Shown: positions 18,997 through 28,270, counted from the first letter of the stretch. The stretch: DNA of 64,000 nt from Dehalobacter sp. 12DCB1 (GCF_004343605.1 NZ_POSF01000011.1:306659-370658), one strand, 5' to 3'. Numbers and translations are program-made. The notes: a model not told the origin generated them from the letters alone.

Positions 18997-19509
18997 TCAT
19001 ACTTTCTGATAGACTGTGGAATATACATTCATCTCAAGAAGATTATCTTCTTTATATAGTCTGAATTCGCAGGAAAATCCTCCGCTGATAACACCAAACT
19101 GGATTTTTGCCGTTAATGTTTCAACATCTTGGTCTCCCTGCACGAATAGATCTAAACAGTCTTTAGTGTATCCAGAAAAACTCAGGGCATATTCTTCCTG
19201 CCAATGATTAAGCCAAAATTCTTCATTTTTCATTTCCGGGGGAAAATCCAATACAAATTCTGCACCTTTCAGACGCAGCTTAAAATACCATCCCAGGAGA
19301 ATACCAAGCAGTGTTTTTTGGCCAATCTTGTAAATATCTTGCTGCGGCCGGATCTCCACTAAGACTTCATCAATATAAGCCAACGCTTTGTCAGGCATAT
19401 TAAGCTGCAAATACCCTTTGATGACCTGAAAATAATTCAGAAAGTCATGCCGAAGGATCTGGAAATTATCCAACTGCTCATAAAGGATCTTTTTATCAAG
19501 ATTGACCAT
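18997..19509 (-). CDS. spo0B: Spo0B-like sporulation phosphotransferase
   Basis: 170 residues. The N-terminal helical hairpin has the phosphorylatable His in ILRHDFLNYFQVIKGYLQL, the Spo0B/SpoOB_a H-box; the remainder is a degenerate kinase-like domain without clear ATP-binding boxes. Spo0B relays phosphate from Spo0F to Spo0A. Identity is supported by location directly before obgE and after rpmA, as in B. subtilis. ATG at 19507-19509 has GAGGAG. Many Clostridia lack a Spo0B relay, so it could instead be a related histidine kinase fragment. Confidence 0.7.
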   Translation of the reverse strand: MVNLDKKILYEQLDNFQILRHDFLNYFQVIKGYLQLNMPDKALAYIDEVLVEIRPQQDIYKIGQKTLLGILLGWYFKLRLKGAEFVLDFPPEMKNEEFWLNHWQEEYALSFSGYTKDCLDLFVQGDQDVETLTAKIQFGVISGGFSCEFRLYKEDNLLEMNVYSTVYQKV

Positions 19510-19540
19510 TTTTCTTCTCCTCACCAAAGATAATCACCAA

Positions 19541-19572
19541 TAAAACATACCCCCGGGTTAACCCAGGGGTAT
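19541..19572 (-). terminator. Terminator after rpmA
   Basis: Minus strand ATACCCCTGGG-TTAA-CCCGGGGGTAT then GTTTTATT, 14 bases after the rpmA stop. It closes the rplU-rpmA unit before the spo0B-like gene. Confidence 0.75.
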
Positions 19573-19585
19573 GAAGTGTAATCTG

Positions 19586-19861
19586 TTATTGGGCTTGAGT
19601 AATCCCGTTTTCCGCATAAATACTTACCTGCTTGCGGAATTTATCTCTGCGTTCGAACTTTACGTAACCATCTGTGAGCGCAAACAGCGTATCATCTTTG
19701 CCGATGCCGCAGTTTTTGCCAGGATGGAGTTTGGTTCCGCGTTGGCGAACAAGAATATTTCCTGCCAAAACGTACTGTCCGTCAGAGCGTTTGACTCCGA
19801 GTCTTTGCGCATTACTGTCTCTGCCGTTTCGTGTACTTCCTACACCTTTCTTGTGAGCCAT
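19586..19861 (-). CDS. rpmA: 50S ribosomal protein L27
   Basis: 91 residues starting [20 protein letters not shown], so the mature N terminus (AHKKGxGS, which reaches the peptidyl-transferase centre) is encoded directly after the initiator. The cleaved LxxFFAS leader found in most Firmicute L27 is absent. ATG at 19859-19861 has AGGAGGTG 6 bases ahead; the GTG three codons upstream overlaps that site. Follows rplU by 50 bases with no prp/ysxB gene between. Confidence 0.97.
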   Translation of the reverse strand: MAHKKGVGSTRNGRDSNAQRLGVKRSDGQYVLAGNILVRQRGTKLHPGKNCGIGKDDTLFALTDGYVKFERRDKFRKQVSIYAENGITQAQ

Positions 19862-19911
19862 GAAGATCACCTCCTAAAAAGAACATGCTGATCGTATTCT
19901 AACTTCAATCA

Positions 19912-20223
19912 TTAAGCATTGATTGTTTCAATTGAAAGCTTCGTGTAAGGCTGACGATGGCCTTTTTTAACACGAACGTGTTTTTTGGGTTTATAACGGA
20001 ACGCAATGACTTTGTCGCCTTTACCCTGTTCCAGAACTTTTGCGACAACTGTCACGCCGTCAACAACTGGAGCTCCAATCGTTACATTGCCATCTTTTTC
20101 AACAAGCAGTACCCGATTTAGGTCGAGAACCTGGCCGACAGCTGCATCAAGTTTTTCAACATTGACGATATCGCCTTCCTGAACTCTGTACTGTTTGCCT
20201 CCTGTTTCGATAATTACATACAT
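19912..20223 (-). CDS. rplU: 50S ribosomal protein L21
   Basis: 103 residues, complete bL21: [18 protein letters not shown] at the start, [16 protein letters not shown] at the C terminus. It binds 23S rRNA domain I-II. ATG with GGAGGTG. First gene of the rplU-rpmA unit, transcribed from its own promoter and a structured leader. Confidence 0.98.
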   Translation of the reverse strand: MYVIIETGGKQYRVQEGDIVNVEKLDAAVGQVLDLNRVLLVEKDGNVTIGAPVVDGVTVVAKVLEQGKGDKVIAFRYKPKKHVRVKKGHRQPYTKLSIETINA

Positions 20224-20343
20224 CTTTCTACACCTCCCAGACCCAGACTCGCCTGTGTAGGTCGGTCCGCTGCCGCTTAAACGGCAAGAAACCAGTTCAT
20301 ACCTAATTAGTGCGGTTGTGGTGAGAAGTCACCACGTTCTAAT
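20224..20343 (-). promoter_or_regulatory. Structured rplU leader (L21-leader candidate)
   Basis: The about 115-base 5' UTR on the minus strand has two good hairpins: GTGGTGA...TCACCAC near the start and TTGCCG-TTTAA-CGGCA in the middle. Firmicutes often have an autoregulatory L21 leader here. The structure is visible; assignment to that RNA family is inference from position. Confidence 0.55.
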
Positions 20344-20372
20344 ATTTTAGCATTTTTCCTTATATTCGTCAA
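20344..20372 (-). promoter_or_regulatory. Sigma-A promoter of rplU-rpmA
   Basis: TTGACG (20367-20372), 17-base spacer, TAAAAT (20344-20349) on the minus strand, about 120 bases before rplU and just past the rng stop. Strong match. Confidence 0.8.
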
Positions 20373-20389
20373 TCAGTTAATCCCACAGT

Positions 20390-21643
20390 TCAATTCATTC
20401 TTCTCTCGTGCCAGCCTTTTCCGCCACATTCCCGACATTTTTCGGTGTTCCTAGCAGCTAAGGTCTGACCTTCTTTTTTGCGTGTTACCTCAACGAGCCC
20501 CAACCTGGTGAGGCCCACTACTTTACATTTGACCTTATCCTGTTTAAAAGACTTTTCCAGCACATTCAGCAGCTGATCCCAATCCTCGTTTCGTTCCATG
20601 TCAATAAAATCGATGATAATAATCCCACTAAGGTTCCTAAGTCTTATCTGTCTGGATATTTCTAAAGCAGCTTCCATATTTAGACTCAGCAGGGTATGCT
20701 GCAGGGAGCTTTCTCCAGTGTATTTTCCGGAGTTAACATCGATGGCGGTCAGGGCTTCGGTCTGTTCAATCACCAGATATCCTCCGCTTTCGAGCGAGAC
20801 CTTGGGTTTTAATGCTTTTAGGATTTCATCACCGATATGATAGCGTTCAAATAAATTCCCTTTAAAATCAGTCCATATTTTCCCGGAAACCGAGCATCTG
20901 ACTTCCCGGAGCCTTGTCCGGAGCAGCTCAGCCATCTCCCCGTCATCTGTAATAACCCTCGTTACCTCTTCGTCGATCGTTTCCCTTAAAAGACGAGACA
21001 ACGGGTCGCTGCTGCTGTAGATCAGCCCTTTACCAGACTTGCTCTTGATTCTTTCCGTTAACGTCTGATTGGTTTCCAAAATCTTTTCAATATCATCAGC
21101 CAGTTCTTTTTCCGAGACGCCTTCAGCCATCGTCCGGATAATCAGACCAGCATTCTCAATGGTGATATTCTGGACAAGCTGTTTAAGACGTTCTCTTTCT
21201 ATTTCATCCGTTATTTTACGTGAAATCCCCAAATATCCGCGATTTCCGGGCAAGAGTACCACAAAACGCCTAGGCAATGAAAGATTGGTCGTAACTCTGG
21301 CTCCTTTATTGCCGACAGGTTCCCGGGTGACCTGAACAATCACCTCCTGGCCCTCTTTTAAGAGGTTTTCAATCGGTGGCACCAGCAACCCTGGTACATT
21401 TTGCACCTGAACATATTCCGGATTGACAATATCCCCTGCATAGAGAAAGGCATTTTTCTCAAGCCCAATATCGATGAAAGCAGCCTGCATGCCTGCAACA
21501 ACATTACAGACCTTACCCTTGTAGATGTTACCGGCCAAACGGGATTCTCTTCCGGAATCATCCAGGACTTCTGCCAGTCTGCCCTCTTCCAGCACTGCGG
21601 CCCTCATCCGGTGATCCTCAGTGGTGATGACAATCTCTTTCAA
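20390..21643 (-). CDS. rng: Ribonuclease G/E family endonuclease
   Basis: 417 residues: S1 domain (GNIYKGKVCNVVAGMQAAFI, DIGLEKNAFLYAGDI), catalytic DNase I-like region with the metal site DVNSGKYTG and FIDMERNEDW, then a C-terminal Zn-link CRECGGKGW. It processes rRNA and decays mRNA. It lacks the long disordered degradosome tail of RNase E, so RNase G-like in size. TTG start with AGGGATAAG ahead. In the position B. subtilis lacks, but Clostridia often have, between the radical-SAM pair and rplU. Confidence 0.93.
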   Translation of the reverse strand: MKEIVITTEDHRMRAAVLEEGRLAEVLDDSGRESRLAGNIYKGKVCNVVAGMQAAFIDIGLEKNAFLYAGDIVNPEYVQVQNVPGLLVPPIENLLKEGQEVIVQVTREPVGNKGARVTTNLSLPRRFVVLLPGNRGYLGISRKITDEIERERLKQLVQNITIENAGLIIRTMAEGVSEKELADDIEKILETNQTLTERIKSKSGKGLIYSSSDPLSRLLRETIDEEVTRVITDDGEMAELLRTRLREVRCSVSGKIWTDFKGNLFERYHIGDEILKALKPKVSLESGGYLVIEQTEALTAIDVNSGKYTGESSLQHTLLSLNMEAALEISRQIRLRNLSGIIIIDFIDMERNEDWDQLLNVLEKSFKQDKVKCKVVGLTRLGLVEVTRKKEGQTLAARNTEKCRECGGKGWHERRMN

Positions 21644-21727
21644 TCTTATCCCTGCTTTCAGGCCAATACCGTGTTGACCCTAAAGGTTAACAAGGTACTA
21701 GTATCAAATTCGAATTTCTGAGAGGTA

Positions 21728-22525
21728 CTATATCGTCATGATCACTTCGAGTGGGTTTCTCAGCACCCCGTCGGATTGTTCGATAAACAGTCCTTCCCGG
21801 GTTGTCGTTATACCTGGAATATCTACCGGAAGTCCGTCCATATTTTTCAGACTTTCCAGAATTTCAACCGGCCGGACTGAACCAGCGTTTCCGGTAATAA
21901 TATCCAGACGCAGTTGTACTTGATGATTCTGAGCATCAGCAGAAATAACCCCTTCTTCAGAAATCAGCGCTATGTTTTTAACAAATAAGCGAATATTCCG
22001 CTCTATTTTTTTCCCCTGCTGATAACGAATCGACGTCACTTCGTCCCTATTCAGCCAGTTCCGGCAGGCTCTTCGGAGCTCCTCTGCCTCGATCGGACGA
22101 AGGAGAGGTACTTCGGTCCGGTATCTTGCAAGATTAATCACAGCCATCAGCGCCTTGCTTCCTTTTTCTGCGATCCCAGAGCCTATAATTTTTATGCCTT
22201 CGGGCAGCTGGCTCTGAAGCCGCTCAACGATATCCTCAATATCACATGCTCCGGCTTCTGTTGTTTCTCCAGCTTTTTTCCGAATAGCTTCCTTTTCCTG
22301 TTCTGTATTCTCTTTGACTTCGATATCGACATATTCCTGTTCTCCTTCCACACCAACCGGTAAAGGAGGACCAAAAGCAATCTTTGGATGAGGATTAAAT
22401 CCTTCAGAAAAAGCCACTTTGATTTGGGCCCTACGCAAGGCCCTGTCCAACATTCTGGTCAAATCCAGATGCGCAATATACCGGGCTTCACCTTTCTTGG
22501 TGTAGGCCAGCCTTATCTTCATCAT
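21728..22525 (-). CDS. Radical-SAM-linked DUF2344 protein (TIGR03936 family)
   Basis: 265 residues opening RLAYTKKGEARYIAHLDLTR with FSEGFNPHPKIAFGPPLPVG, the diagnostic motifs of the DUF2344 family. Members occur beside or fused to the large radical-SAM protein encoded here at 23097-24971; a role in tRNA or other macromolecule modification has been suggested for the family, but I cannot assign a reaction. Start ATG with GAGGCGG. Separated from its partner by a plus-strand gene. Confidence 0.85.
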   Translation of the reverse strand: MMKIRLAYTKKGEARYIAHLDLTRMLDRALRRAQIKVAFSEGFNPHPKIAFGPPLPVGVEGEQEYVDIEVKENTEQEKEAIRKKAGETTEAGACDIEDIVERLQSQLPEGIKIIGSGIAEKGSKALMAVINLARYRTEVPLLRPIEAEELRRACRNWLNRDEVTSIRYQQGKKIERNIRLFVKNIALISEEGVISADAQNHQVQLRLDIITGNAGSVRPVEILESLKNMDGLPVDIPGITTTREGLFIEQSDGVLRNPLEVIMTI

Positions 22526-22660
22526 AACCGCCTCTTTTCCAATCTATTCAAAATCAAAATATCACAACGGTTTTTCAAAGCTTTGTTGCAAAGCTTTTTG
22601 ATTCCGGCATGTTTAAGAAAAATGCCGAATACACTACTTGTAAATGAAGGAGGAATTTCA

Positions 22661-23083
22661 ATGCAGTTTTCTTACGGTGAACATACGCCTCTGCGGCTCC
22701 TGGATGAGGCAAACTTTTGGAAACACCAGGAGTATGAACATACCATCGTCATTCGGGAAATGGTGCCTGATCTGGAACGAAAATTCATGGAGGAACTTAA
22801 GGAGTGGGAACAGGCTCTGACGAAGACGCACAGCCAGGTTGTCCAGCTTACTGAAACAATGGTCAGATATGGCAATACACAACAAGCTGTTGCCGACCAG
22901 GTTCTGCGTCTAATCAGTTTCTGTCTGGAACAAAGCAGTCGGTTCGTTCAATTCCTTTTTGAAATTCTTAGTATGAGTCAGGCAGTTAAGAATAATCCAA
23001 CAATGATTGCTGTAATCAAACACCAAATTCGTGAATCGGAATACTTTATCGGGATCACCCAGACTATCTGTAGTCAAGGTTAG
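22661..23083 (+). CDS. Hypothetical helical protein (possibly DUF2935-like)
   Basis: 140 residues, ATG behind a perfect AAGGAGG. Mostly amphipathic helix, with LLDEANFWKHQEYEHTIVI near the start; the FWxxxxxEHT pattern resembles the four-helix DUF2935 proteins of Bacillus and Clostridia, here as a single unit. No signal or membrane segment. It is convergent to the radical-SAM gene (13 bases between stop codons) and divergent from the DUF2344 gene, so it interrupts that pair. Function unknown. Confidence 0.7.
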   Translation: MQFSYGEHTPLRLLDEANFWKHQEYEHTIVIREMVPDLERKFMEELKEWEQALTKTHSQVVQLTETMVRYGNTQQAVADQVLRLISFCLEQSSRFVQFLFEILSMSQAVKNNPTMIAVIKHQIRESEYFIGITQTICSQG

Positions 23084-23096
23084 GTATTGTATAAAG

Positions 23097-24971
23097 TTAA
23101 GGCATACTGAATTTTACCGGTCTAGCCAGATCCGGACAGACTCCGCAGCGGCTGCATCTTCCTCTGCAGTCAGGCGTGACAGCCTCTGCGAGGGCTTTCT
23201 TGTATTCTTCTAGCAAATAAGATTTTCTGACCCCTGAGCTCAGATGGTCCCAGGGAAGAATCTCATCCTCCGCTATCTGCCTGTTGGCATAGAAATACGG
23301 ATCGATACCGGTTTCCTCCATTCCCTGTTTCCAAAGATCATACCTGAAATGCTCGCTCCACCCGTCAAACTTGCAGCCGGCATTAACTGCCCATTCCAGC
23401 AGCTCCGCAACTTTGCGGTCGCCTCGCGCAAATATAGCTTCCAAGAAGCTTGCTTCCACATCATGATAGATAAACTTGATCCGGTAGTCCCGCAGTCTCT
23501 TGCGGAGGTATTCCTGTTTTTCCCGTAGAATTGCCATAGAATCCTGGGCCACCCATTGAAAAGGTGTATGGGGTTTAGGGACAAAAGAACTTGCCGATAC
23601 CGTGATCCTGCAGCCACGTTTGCCAAGTTTCCTCGACAACTCCAGGACTTTTCTGGCCTGTTCAATGATTCCGTCCAGGTCCTCATAGGTTTCGGTCGGA
23701 AGTCCAATCATATAATACAGTTTGATACTGCTCCAGCCTCCCTTAAAGGCTGCTTCTGCCGTCCTTAAAAGATCTCCCTCCGTCACGCCTTTATTAATAA
23801 CATCTCTTAAGCGCTGTGTTCCTGCTTCCGGCGCAAACGTCAGTCCGGATTTACGCACTTTTTGGACCTGTTCGGCGATCTCAACATCAAATGAATCCAG
23901 GCGGAGCGAGGGTAGGGACACACTGACCCCTTTGGGTTCCATTTTGACCATCAGGCCTTCTAGGACACCGTTAATGCAGGTATAATCGCTTGTGGACAGT
24001 GAAACAAGTGAGATCTCTTCATAGCCGGTGGCCTTGATGGAATTCTCCGCCTGTTCAATCAAAGCTTCGGGAGACCGTTCCCGAAGTGGCCGGTAAATCA
24101 TTCCGGCCTGACAAAAGCGGCATCCTCTGGTGCAACCCCTCATCACTTCAAGCATTACGCGGTCATGAATAGCCTCTGTATACGGGACAATTACTTTTTC
24201 CGGGAAGTAGGCAGAGCTGAAGTCCTGCAGCGCTACCTTTTTGACTGTCTCTGGAATTCCTTCCTTGACTGTGATTTGCCGGATCGAACCGTCAGTCTTG
24301 TATTCGGCCTCATAAAAAACCGGCACATAAATCCCCTGGATCTGAGCCAGTTCGACCAGAATATCTTCCTTCATTTTTCCGTTTTTCCTGGCTTGCCGAA
24401 TTACTTGAAGAACTTCAGGAAATTGTTCTTCCCCTTCTCCCAGGAAAAAAAAATCTACAAAAGGCGCCAGAGGTTCAGGATTGTAGGCACATGGACCACC
24501 GGCAAATATGAAAGGATAGTCGCCCCCGCTTTCCGGGCCGGTTTTTCTGTCTTCTGATTTTAACGGTATTCCGCTGAGTTTCAGGATATTCAAAATATTC
24601 GTATAGCTAAGCTCGTATTGCAGTGTGAATGCAACCATATCAAAATCCGGCAAAGGGCGAAAAGATTCCAGTGTGTAAAGCGGGATCCCTCCCTGCTTTA
24701 ATTTTTCTTCCATATCTGGCCACGGAGCAAAGGCCCTTTCACAGAGAAAAGCTTCATAAGAATTGATACGGCCGTACAGGATACGCAAAGCAAGATTGGA
24801 CATGCCGACTTCATATACATCAGGAAAGACAAATGCCACTCGTACATCTGTCTTTTCCCAGTCTTTTTTTATCATATTCCATTCACCGCCGACATAACGA
24901 CCAGGTTTGATCACTTGCGGCAAAACCCGGTCAAGTTTCCGACGGATCCATTGATGATCCTTCTGATTCAT
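23097..24971 (-). CDS. Large B12-type radical SAM protein (TIGR03960 family)
   Basis: 624 residues. N-terminal cobalamin-binding-like region (RVAFVFPDVYEVGMSNLALR), a radical-SAM core with the cluster motif CTRGCRFCQAG (about residues 285-295), the substrate region LTFAPEAGTQRLRDVINKGV, and a C-terminal four-cysteine tail (CRGRCSRCGVC) that probably binds another cluster or zinc. Typical partner of the DUF2344 protein. ATG with GGGGG ahead. The reaction is not established as far as I know. Confidence 0.88.
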   Translation of the reverse strand: MNQKDHQWIRRKLDRVLPQVIKPGRYVGGEWNMIKKDWEKTDVRVAFVFPDVYEVGMSNLALRILYGRINSYEAFLCERAFAPWPDMEEKLKQGGIPLYTLESFRPLPDFDMVAFTLQYELSYTNILNILKLSGIPLKSEDRKTGPESGGDYPFIFAGGPCAYNPEPLAPFVDFFFLGEGEEQFPEVLQVIRQARKNGKMKEDILVELAQIQGIYVPVFYEAEYKTDGSIRQITVKEGIPETVKKVALQDFSSAYFPEKVIVPYTEAIHDRVMLEVMRGCTRGCRFCQAGMIYRPLRERSPEALIEQAENSIKATGYEEISLVSLSTSDYTCINGVLEGLMVKMEPKGVSVSLPSLRLDSFDVEIAEQVQKVRKSGLTFAPEAGTQRLRDVINKGVTEGDLLRTAEAAFKGGWSSIKLYYMIGLPTETYEDLDGIIEQARKVLELSRKLGKRGCRITVSASSFVPKPHTPFQWVAQDSMAILREKQEYLRKRLRDYRIKFIYHDVEASFLEAIFARGDRKVAELLEWAVNAGCKFDGWSEHFRYDLWKQGMEETGIDPYFYANRQIAEDEILPWDHLSSGVRKSYLLEEYKKALAEAVTPDCRGRCSRCGVCPDLARPVKFSMP

Positions 24972-25073
24972 TTGTGTTTACCCCCTTGAGCCTAATAGCC
25001 ATCTGTTTTATCCGGGTAGGTCTCCGTAATGTTATTTGTTATGGATAAATTATTATAGCACAGCAGGTTATTC

Positions 25074-25676
25074 CTAAGCAAAAAACCTGCCTTCCAGACG
25101 CAGGAGGGCTTTCTTTTTTTCCAGGCCGCCGGCATAACCGGTGAGTTTTCTATTGCGGCCGATCACGCGGTGACACGGAATCAAAATGGAAATTGGATTA
25201 TGCCCGACTGCACCGCCTACCGCCTGAGCGGACATCGAGGTTAGCCCCCGGGCCCGGGCCATACGTTGGGCAATTTCCCCGTAAGTCATAACTTTTCCAT
25301 GCGGTATCTGTAGTAGTATCTCCCAGACTGCCTTCTGAAAGTTGGTCCCCTCAGGAGCCAGGCGCAGATCCATTTTTGGGGCTGGAATACCCTCGATGAT
25401 TCCTTCCGTATTTCTTTTCATTCTTGTTACCCGTTCCTCTGCCCAAGCTGCTTGTCTTTCCTGTCCGGAAAAATAAAAATCCAGCCACCGTCGCAACGCC
25501 TCAAAAACGGGATATTCTAGATTGTCTATCCATTCAGAAGTACCGGCAGGATAATATTTCTGGCCGATGAACCACAAACCGCTCAGTGCATCCCGAGTTG
25601 CCGCAGCTGTCATTTTTCCTAAAGGGGTATCCACAGTGCAAGTATAGGTAATGTTCATGTTGACATCCGAGTACAT
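25074..25676 (-). CDS. ogt: Methylated-DNA-protein cysteine methyltransferase
   Basis: 200 residues. The C-terminal domain has the suicide cysteine in ISILIPCHRVIGRNRKLTGY and the DNA-binding helix HGKVMTYGEIAQRMARARG. It removes O6-alkyl groups from guanine. N-terminal domain as in Ogt (CTVDTPLGKMTAAATRDALS). The start is uncertain: ATG 25674-25676 has a weak AGGG; ATG six codons later has none. Confidence 0.9.
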   Translation of the reverse strand: MYSDVNMNITYTCTVDTPLGKMTAAATRDALSGLWFIGQKYYPAGTSEWIDNLEYPVFEALRRWLDFYFSGQERQAAWAEERVTRMKRNTEGIIEGIPAPKMDLRLAPEGTNFQKAVWEILLQIPHGKVMTYGEIAQRMARARGLTSMSAQAVGGAVGHNPISILIPCHRVIGRNRKLTGYAGGLEKKKALLRLEGRFFA

Positions 25677-25827
25677 CAACCCTAAAATGCACGTAAACCG
25701 CTGAAGAAAATTTCTGAAATTAAGCCAGCGGGAACATGTAGATTTAAAGTTGACCGGGTACTAGCTCCCTTCATCTATTTGAATGACCAATCTGCCAATC
25801 CATTAACCGTTGAGCTGGCAAAGACAG

Positions 25828-25857
25828 GTGACCAATCCTCAGATAGAATAATATAAT
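25828..25857 (+). promoter_or_regulatory. Possible promoter of the CotJC-like gene
   Basis: A perfect TATAAT (25852-25857) lies 55 bases before the ATG, with a poor -35 (GTGACC, 18-base spacer). A sporulation sigma site was looked for and not convincingly seen. Confidence 0.35.
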
Positions 25858-25911
25858 GCAGTAATTGCTCGTATGAAAAACAAGCCAAAATGAGTATAGG
25901 AGGGAAGAAAT

Positions 25912-26454
25912 ATGTTTAAATACGCCAATGCGCTGTTATTTCCAGTAGAAGTCAATTATCCTGACCCGCAGTTCGGCCGGATCATGCTGGAACATTACGG
26001 CGGAAAAGACAGCGAGTTCTCCGCAGCCACCCAGTATATGAATCATCGCGCTAATATGCCCAACCTCTTTGTCAGAGAATTATTAGGTCTTATCGCAGCG
26101 GAAGAACATAGCCATATGGAGATGATTGCTTCGGCAATCAGCAAACTGGAAGGACCACAGCTCTGTTACGTCAATTCCGAAGGTGTACCCTGGAACCTTA
26201 CCTATGTCGATCAAAGCTTTGATCCTGCTGCGATGCTGCAAGCTGATGCTGAAGCTGAGATCCGCGCAAAAATGCTTTATGACACACATTTGACAATGAC
26301 TAACGATCCTGGCCTGAAAAAAATGATTCGCTTTCTAGGCAGCAGAGAAGATGTCCACAAGCACCTTTTTGAAAAAGCCCAAACTTTGATCTTTCGGGGT
26401 GCTGACCCAGGAAGTTTTAGCACTTTAATTAGGGAATACCGAATGAGCTTCTGA
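25912..26454 (+). CDS. cotJC: CotJC-like manganese catalase
   Basis: 180 residues of the ferritin-like Mn-catalase family: FGRIMLEHYGGKDSEFSAAT supplies the first Glu, ELLGLIAAEEHSHMEMI the Glu/His ligands, and FLGSREDVHKHLFEKA the last helix. CotJC is a spore-coat protein in B. subtilis; the family disproportionates hydrogen peroxide. ATG follows AGGAGGG. Monocistronic and convergent to spoIVFB; cotJA and cotJB are not beside it. Confidence 0.85.
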   Translation: MFKYANALLFPVEVNYPDPQFGRIMLEHYGGKDSEFSAATQYMNHRANMPNLFVRELLGLIAAEEHSHMEMIASAISKLEGPQLCYVNSEGVPWNLTYVDQSFDPAAMLQADAEAEIRAKMLYDTHLTMTNDPGLKKMIRFLGSREDVHKHLFEKAQTLIFRGADPGSFSTLIREYRMSF

Positions 26455-26517
26455 TATTTACTTTCATTATATATGATTCAACAGGAAAGAAAAACACTTT
26501 GGCTGGGAATCAGACTT

Positions 26518-27375
26518 TTAGCCTTTTAATTTTCCGACTTTACAGTCAAGCCCAAAATCCATCATACCCTGGACAACTTCAGTCTCACTGAGTGTTCTTT
26601 CAATCTTATCGTCTTTGCCCATCACACTAACCAGGCTAAAATAATCAGCAGAAAACTTATCAATAATCTGTTTAATTGCAGTATCCCTGCTTACCGCAAG
26701 CGTCCTTCCAGGCATCAGTCCCTGCCCCAAAAGACGCTCCTTCTTGCGGCAAATCTGCTTTAAAAAAACAATTCTGGCATTGTTCAGCTCTTTGCCGCTG
26801 CCAATCCAGAAAAAGATACCAAGAACAATAAAAAGAACTGGGTCATAAATATAAAATCCTATTCCCTGCATCAGGAAACCAGCTAAAATAAAAATACCCC
26901 CCAGGCATTTGCCGGCTGCCGCCAGGAATCGAGTGGTCACAACAAAACCGAAGGACCCCGCCAGCAGGCCACGGACAATTCTGCCGCCGTCAAGAGGCAG
27001 GACAGGAAGCAGATTGAAGGCTGCTAGCCAGAAATTTGTTTTGGCAAATTCCAGCGCCCATGCTCCGCTTAAGGTTCCGTTCTCACGGAGAATCTGAATG
27101 AAGAAAAACAACACAATATTAACAGCTGGACCGGCAAAAGCAATGATTGTCTCCTCTTTCTTTTTCCCTTCAAAGCTGTCGTCAAGAACAGCCGTCCCCC
27201 CATAGGGATAGAGCTCGATACTCCTGACCCCAATCCCGTAACCTCTTGCTGCAAGTATATGACAGGTTTCATGAATAATAACCAGGCCAAAGACCAGAAG
27301 TGCCCTGACAACCTGACCGGCAAGCATACATAGGATTAACAGGATGATAAAGGTCGGGTGAACTTTAATTTTCAT
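26518..27375 (-). CDS. spoIVFB: SpoIVFB-like site-2 protease
   Basis: About 285 residues. Intramembrane M50 metalloprotease: HETCH (HExxH) in a membrane helix near residue 38, and LLPVLPLDGGR carrying the Asp ligand, then a C-terminal CBS-like half domain (LGQGLMPGRTLAVSRDTAIK). SpoIVFB cleaves pro-sigma-K in the mother cell, triggered from the forespore. Start chosen at 27373-27375 with GGGGG ahead. Follows spoIVFA by 77 bases, as in B. subtilis. Confidence 0.9.
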   Translation of the reverse strand: MKIKVHPTFIILLILCMLAGQVVRALLVFGLVIIHETCHILAARGYGIGVRSIELYPYGGTAVLDDSFEGKKKEETIIAFAGPAVNIVLFFFIQILRENGTLSGAWALEFAKTNFWLAAFNLLPVLPLDGGRIVRGLLAGSFGFVVTTRFLAAAGKCLGGIFILAGFLMQGIGFYIYDPVLFIVLGIFFWIGSGKELNNARIVFLKQICRKKERLLGQGLMPGRTLAVSRDTAIKQIIDKFSADYFSLVSVMGKDDKIERTLSETEVVQGMMDFGLDCKVGKLKG

Positions 27376-27452
27376 CTTCATCCCCCTCTGTCCTCCATCC
27401 CTAGCAGATCCATTAAAAAATTAAGTGTTATCGGAACTTTTGAATTGATATA

Positions 27453-28202
27453 CTAGTTCTGAATTAGGTATGTCAAGGGGTCGACCGGCTGACCGTCTTT
27501 TTGCAGTTCTAGGTAAAGCCAGGGTTTTTCCCGCGCTGAGCTGATGCCTACTGTTCCTAATTTTTTCCCCATCGAAACAGGTTCGCCTTGTTCGACATTA
27601 ATATCGCCAAAATTCCCCAAAAAGCCTTCCCAGCCATTGCCAAAGTTAATCCGTATCACTTTCCCAAATTTTTCATTCTCACTGACTTCGAGTACAACTC
27701 CTTCCTGGGGGCTGAGTACAGCAGTCCCCAGCGTACTTTCAATTTCAATGCCGCTGCTAATTGTACCGTCATCATTCTTGCTCTCAAACGCCACTTTGAC
27801 AGCTCCGGCTACCGGAGGATAAAAAATCTCTTCTTTAACAGAATTCACCGGCAGGCTTTCAGTGTTCTGAAGGCCTATTGCTTCTTTCGCCATCGTGTTT
27901 AATGCCGCATAGATATTTCCGCTGTTCATACCGCCCTGATAAACAGTATAGACGCCTTTGGAAACAAAATCCTCCCCGCTGGCGCTGAAGACAATCGTTA
28001 AAAACAAAAAAGCTGAAAGAAGTACTCTTTTCTGACTGCCGTTCCAACCAGCCAAAAGACCTCCGGAAGGTCTTTTATCGAAATAAGTCCGATGATCTTT
28101 CCAGTTGCTCCTGATATATTCCTGATCATCCCTGTAACCACGTCCGATCTCCCGGGCAGCCTTTTCAAATTCCCAGTCATCCCAGCGCTCAAACGGATCC
28201 AT
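27453..28202 (-). CDS. spoIVFA: SpoIVFA-like membrane LytM protein
   Basis: 249 residues. Acidic/basic cytoplasmic N terminus, one membrane helix (VLLSAFLFLTIVFSASG, about 73-89), and an extracytoplasmic LytM/M23 fold (LSPQEGVVLEVSENEKFGKV, EPVSMGKKLGTVG). The zinc ligands are gone: no HxxxD, and WLYLEL replaces HLHFE, as expected for the non-catalytic SpoIVFA that holds SpoIVFB inactive until signalled. Assignment rests on this fold plus the spoIVFB neighbour. Confidence 0.82.
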   Translation of the reverse strand: MDPFERWDDWEFEKAAREIGRGYRDDQEYIRSNWKDHRTYFDKRPSGGLLAGWNGSQKRVLLSAFLFLTIVFSASGEDFVSKGVYTVYQGGMNSGNIYAALNTMAKEAIGLQNTESLPVNSVKEEIFYPPVAGAVKVAFESKNDDGTISSGIEIESTLGTAVLSPQEGVVLEVSENEKFGKVIRINFGNGWEGFLGNFGDINVEQGEPVSMGKKLGTVGISSAREKPWLYLELQKDGQPVDPLTYLIQN

Positions 28203-28270
28203 TCATCCACCGCCTTATAAAGGTTTTCCTTCAGGGAGACAACCCTTATAAAGAATATGAAAAAATACGA

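Noticed and set aside
22388..22660. Upstream in-frame extension of the 140-residue plus-strand gene
   Set aside because: It overlaps the 5' end of the DUF2344 gene antisense, while a perfect AAGGAGG lies just before the ATG at 22661.
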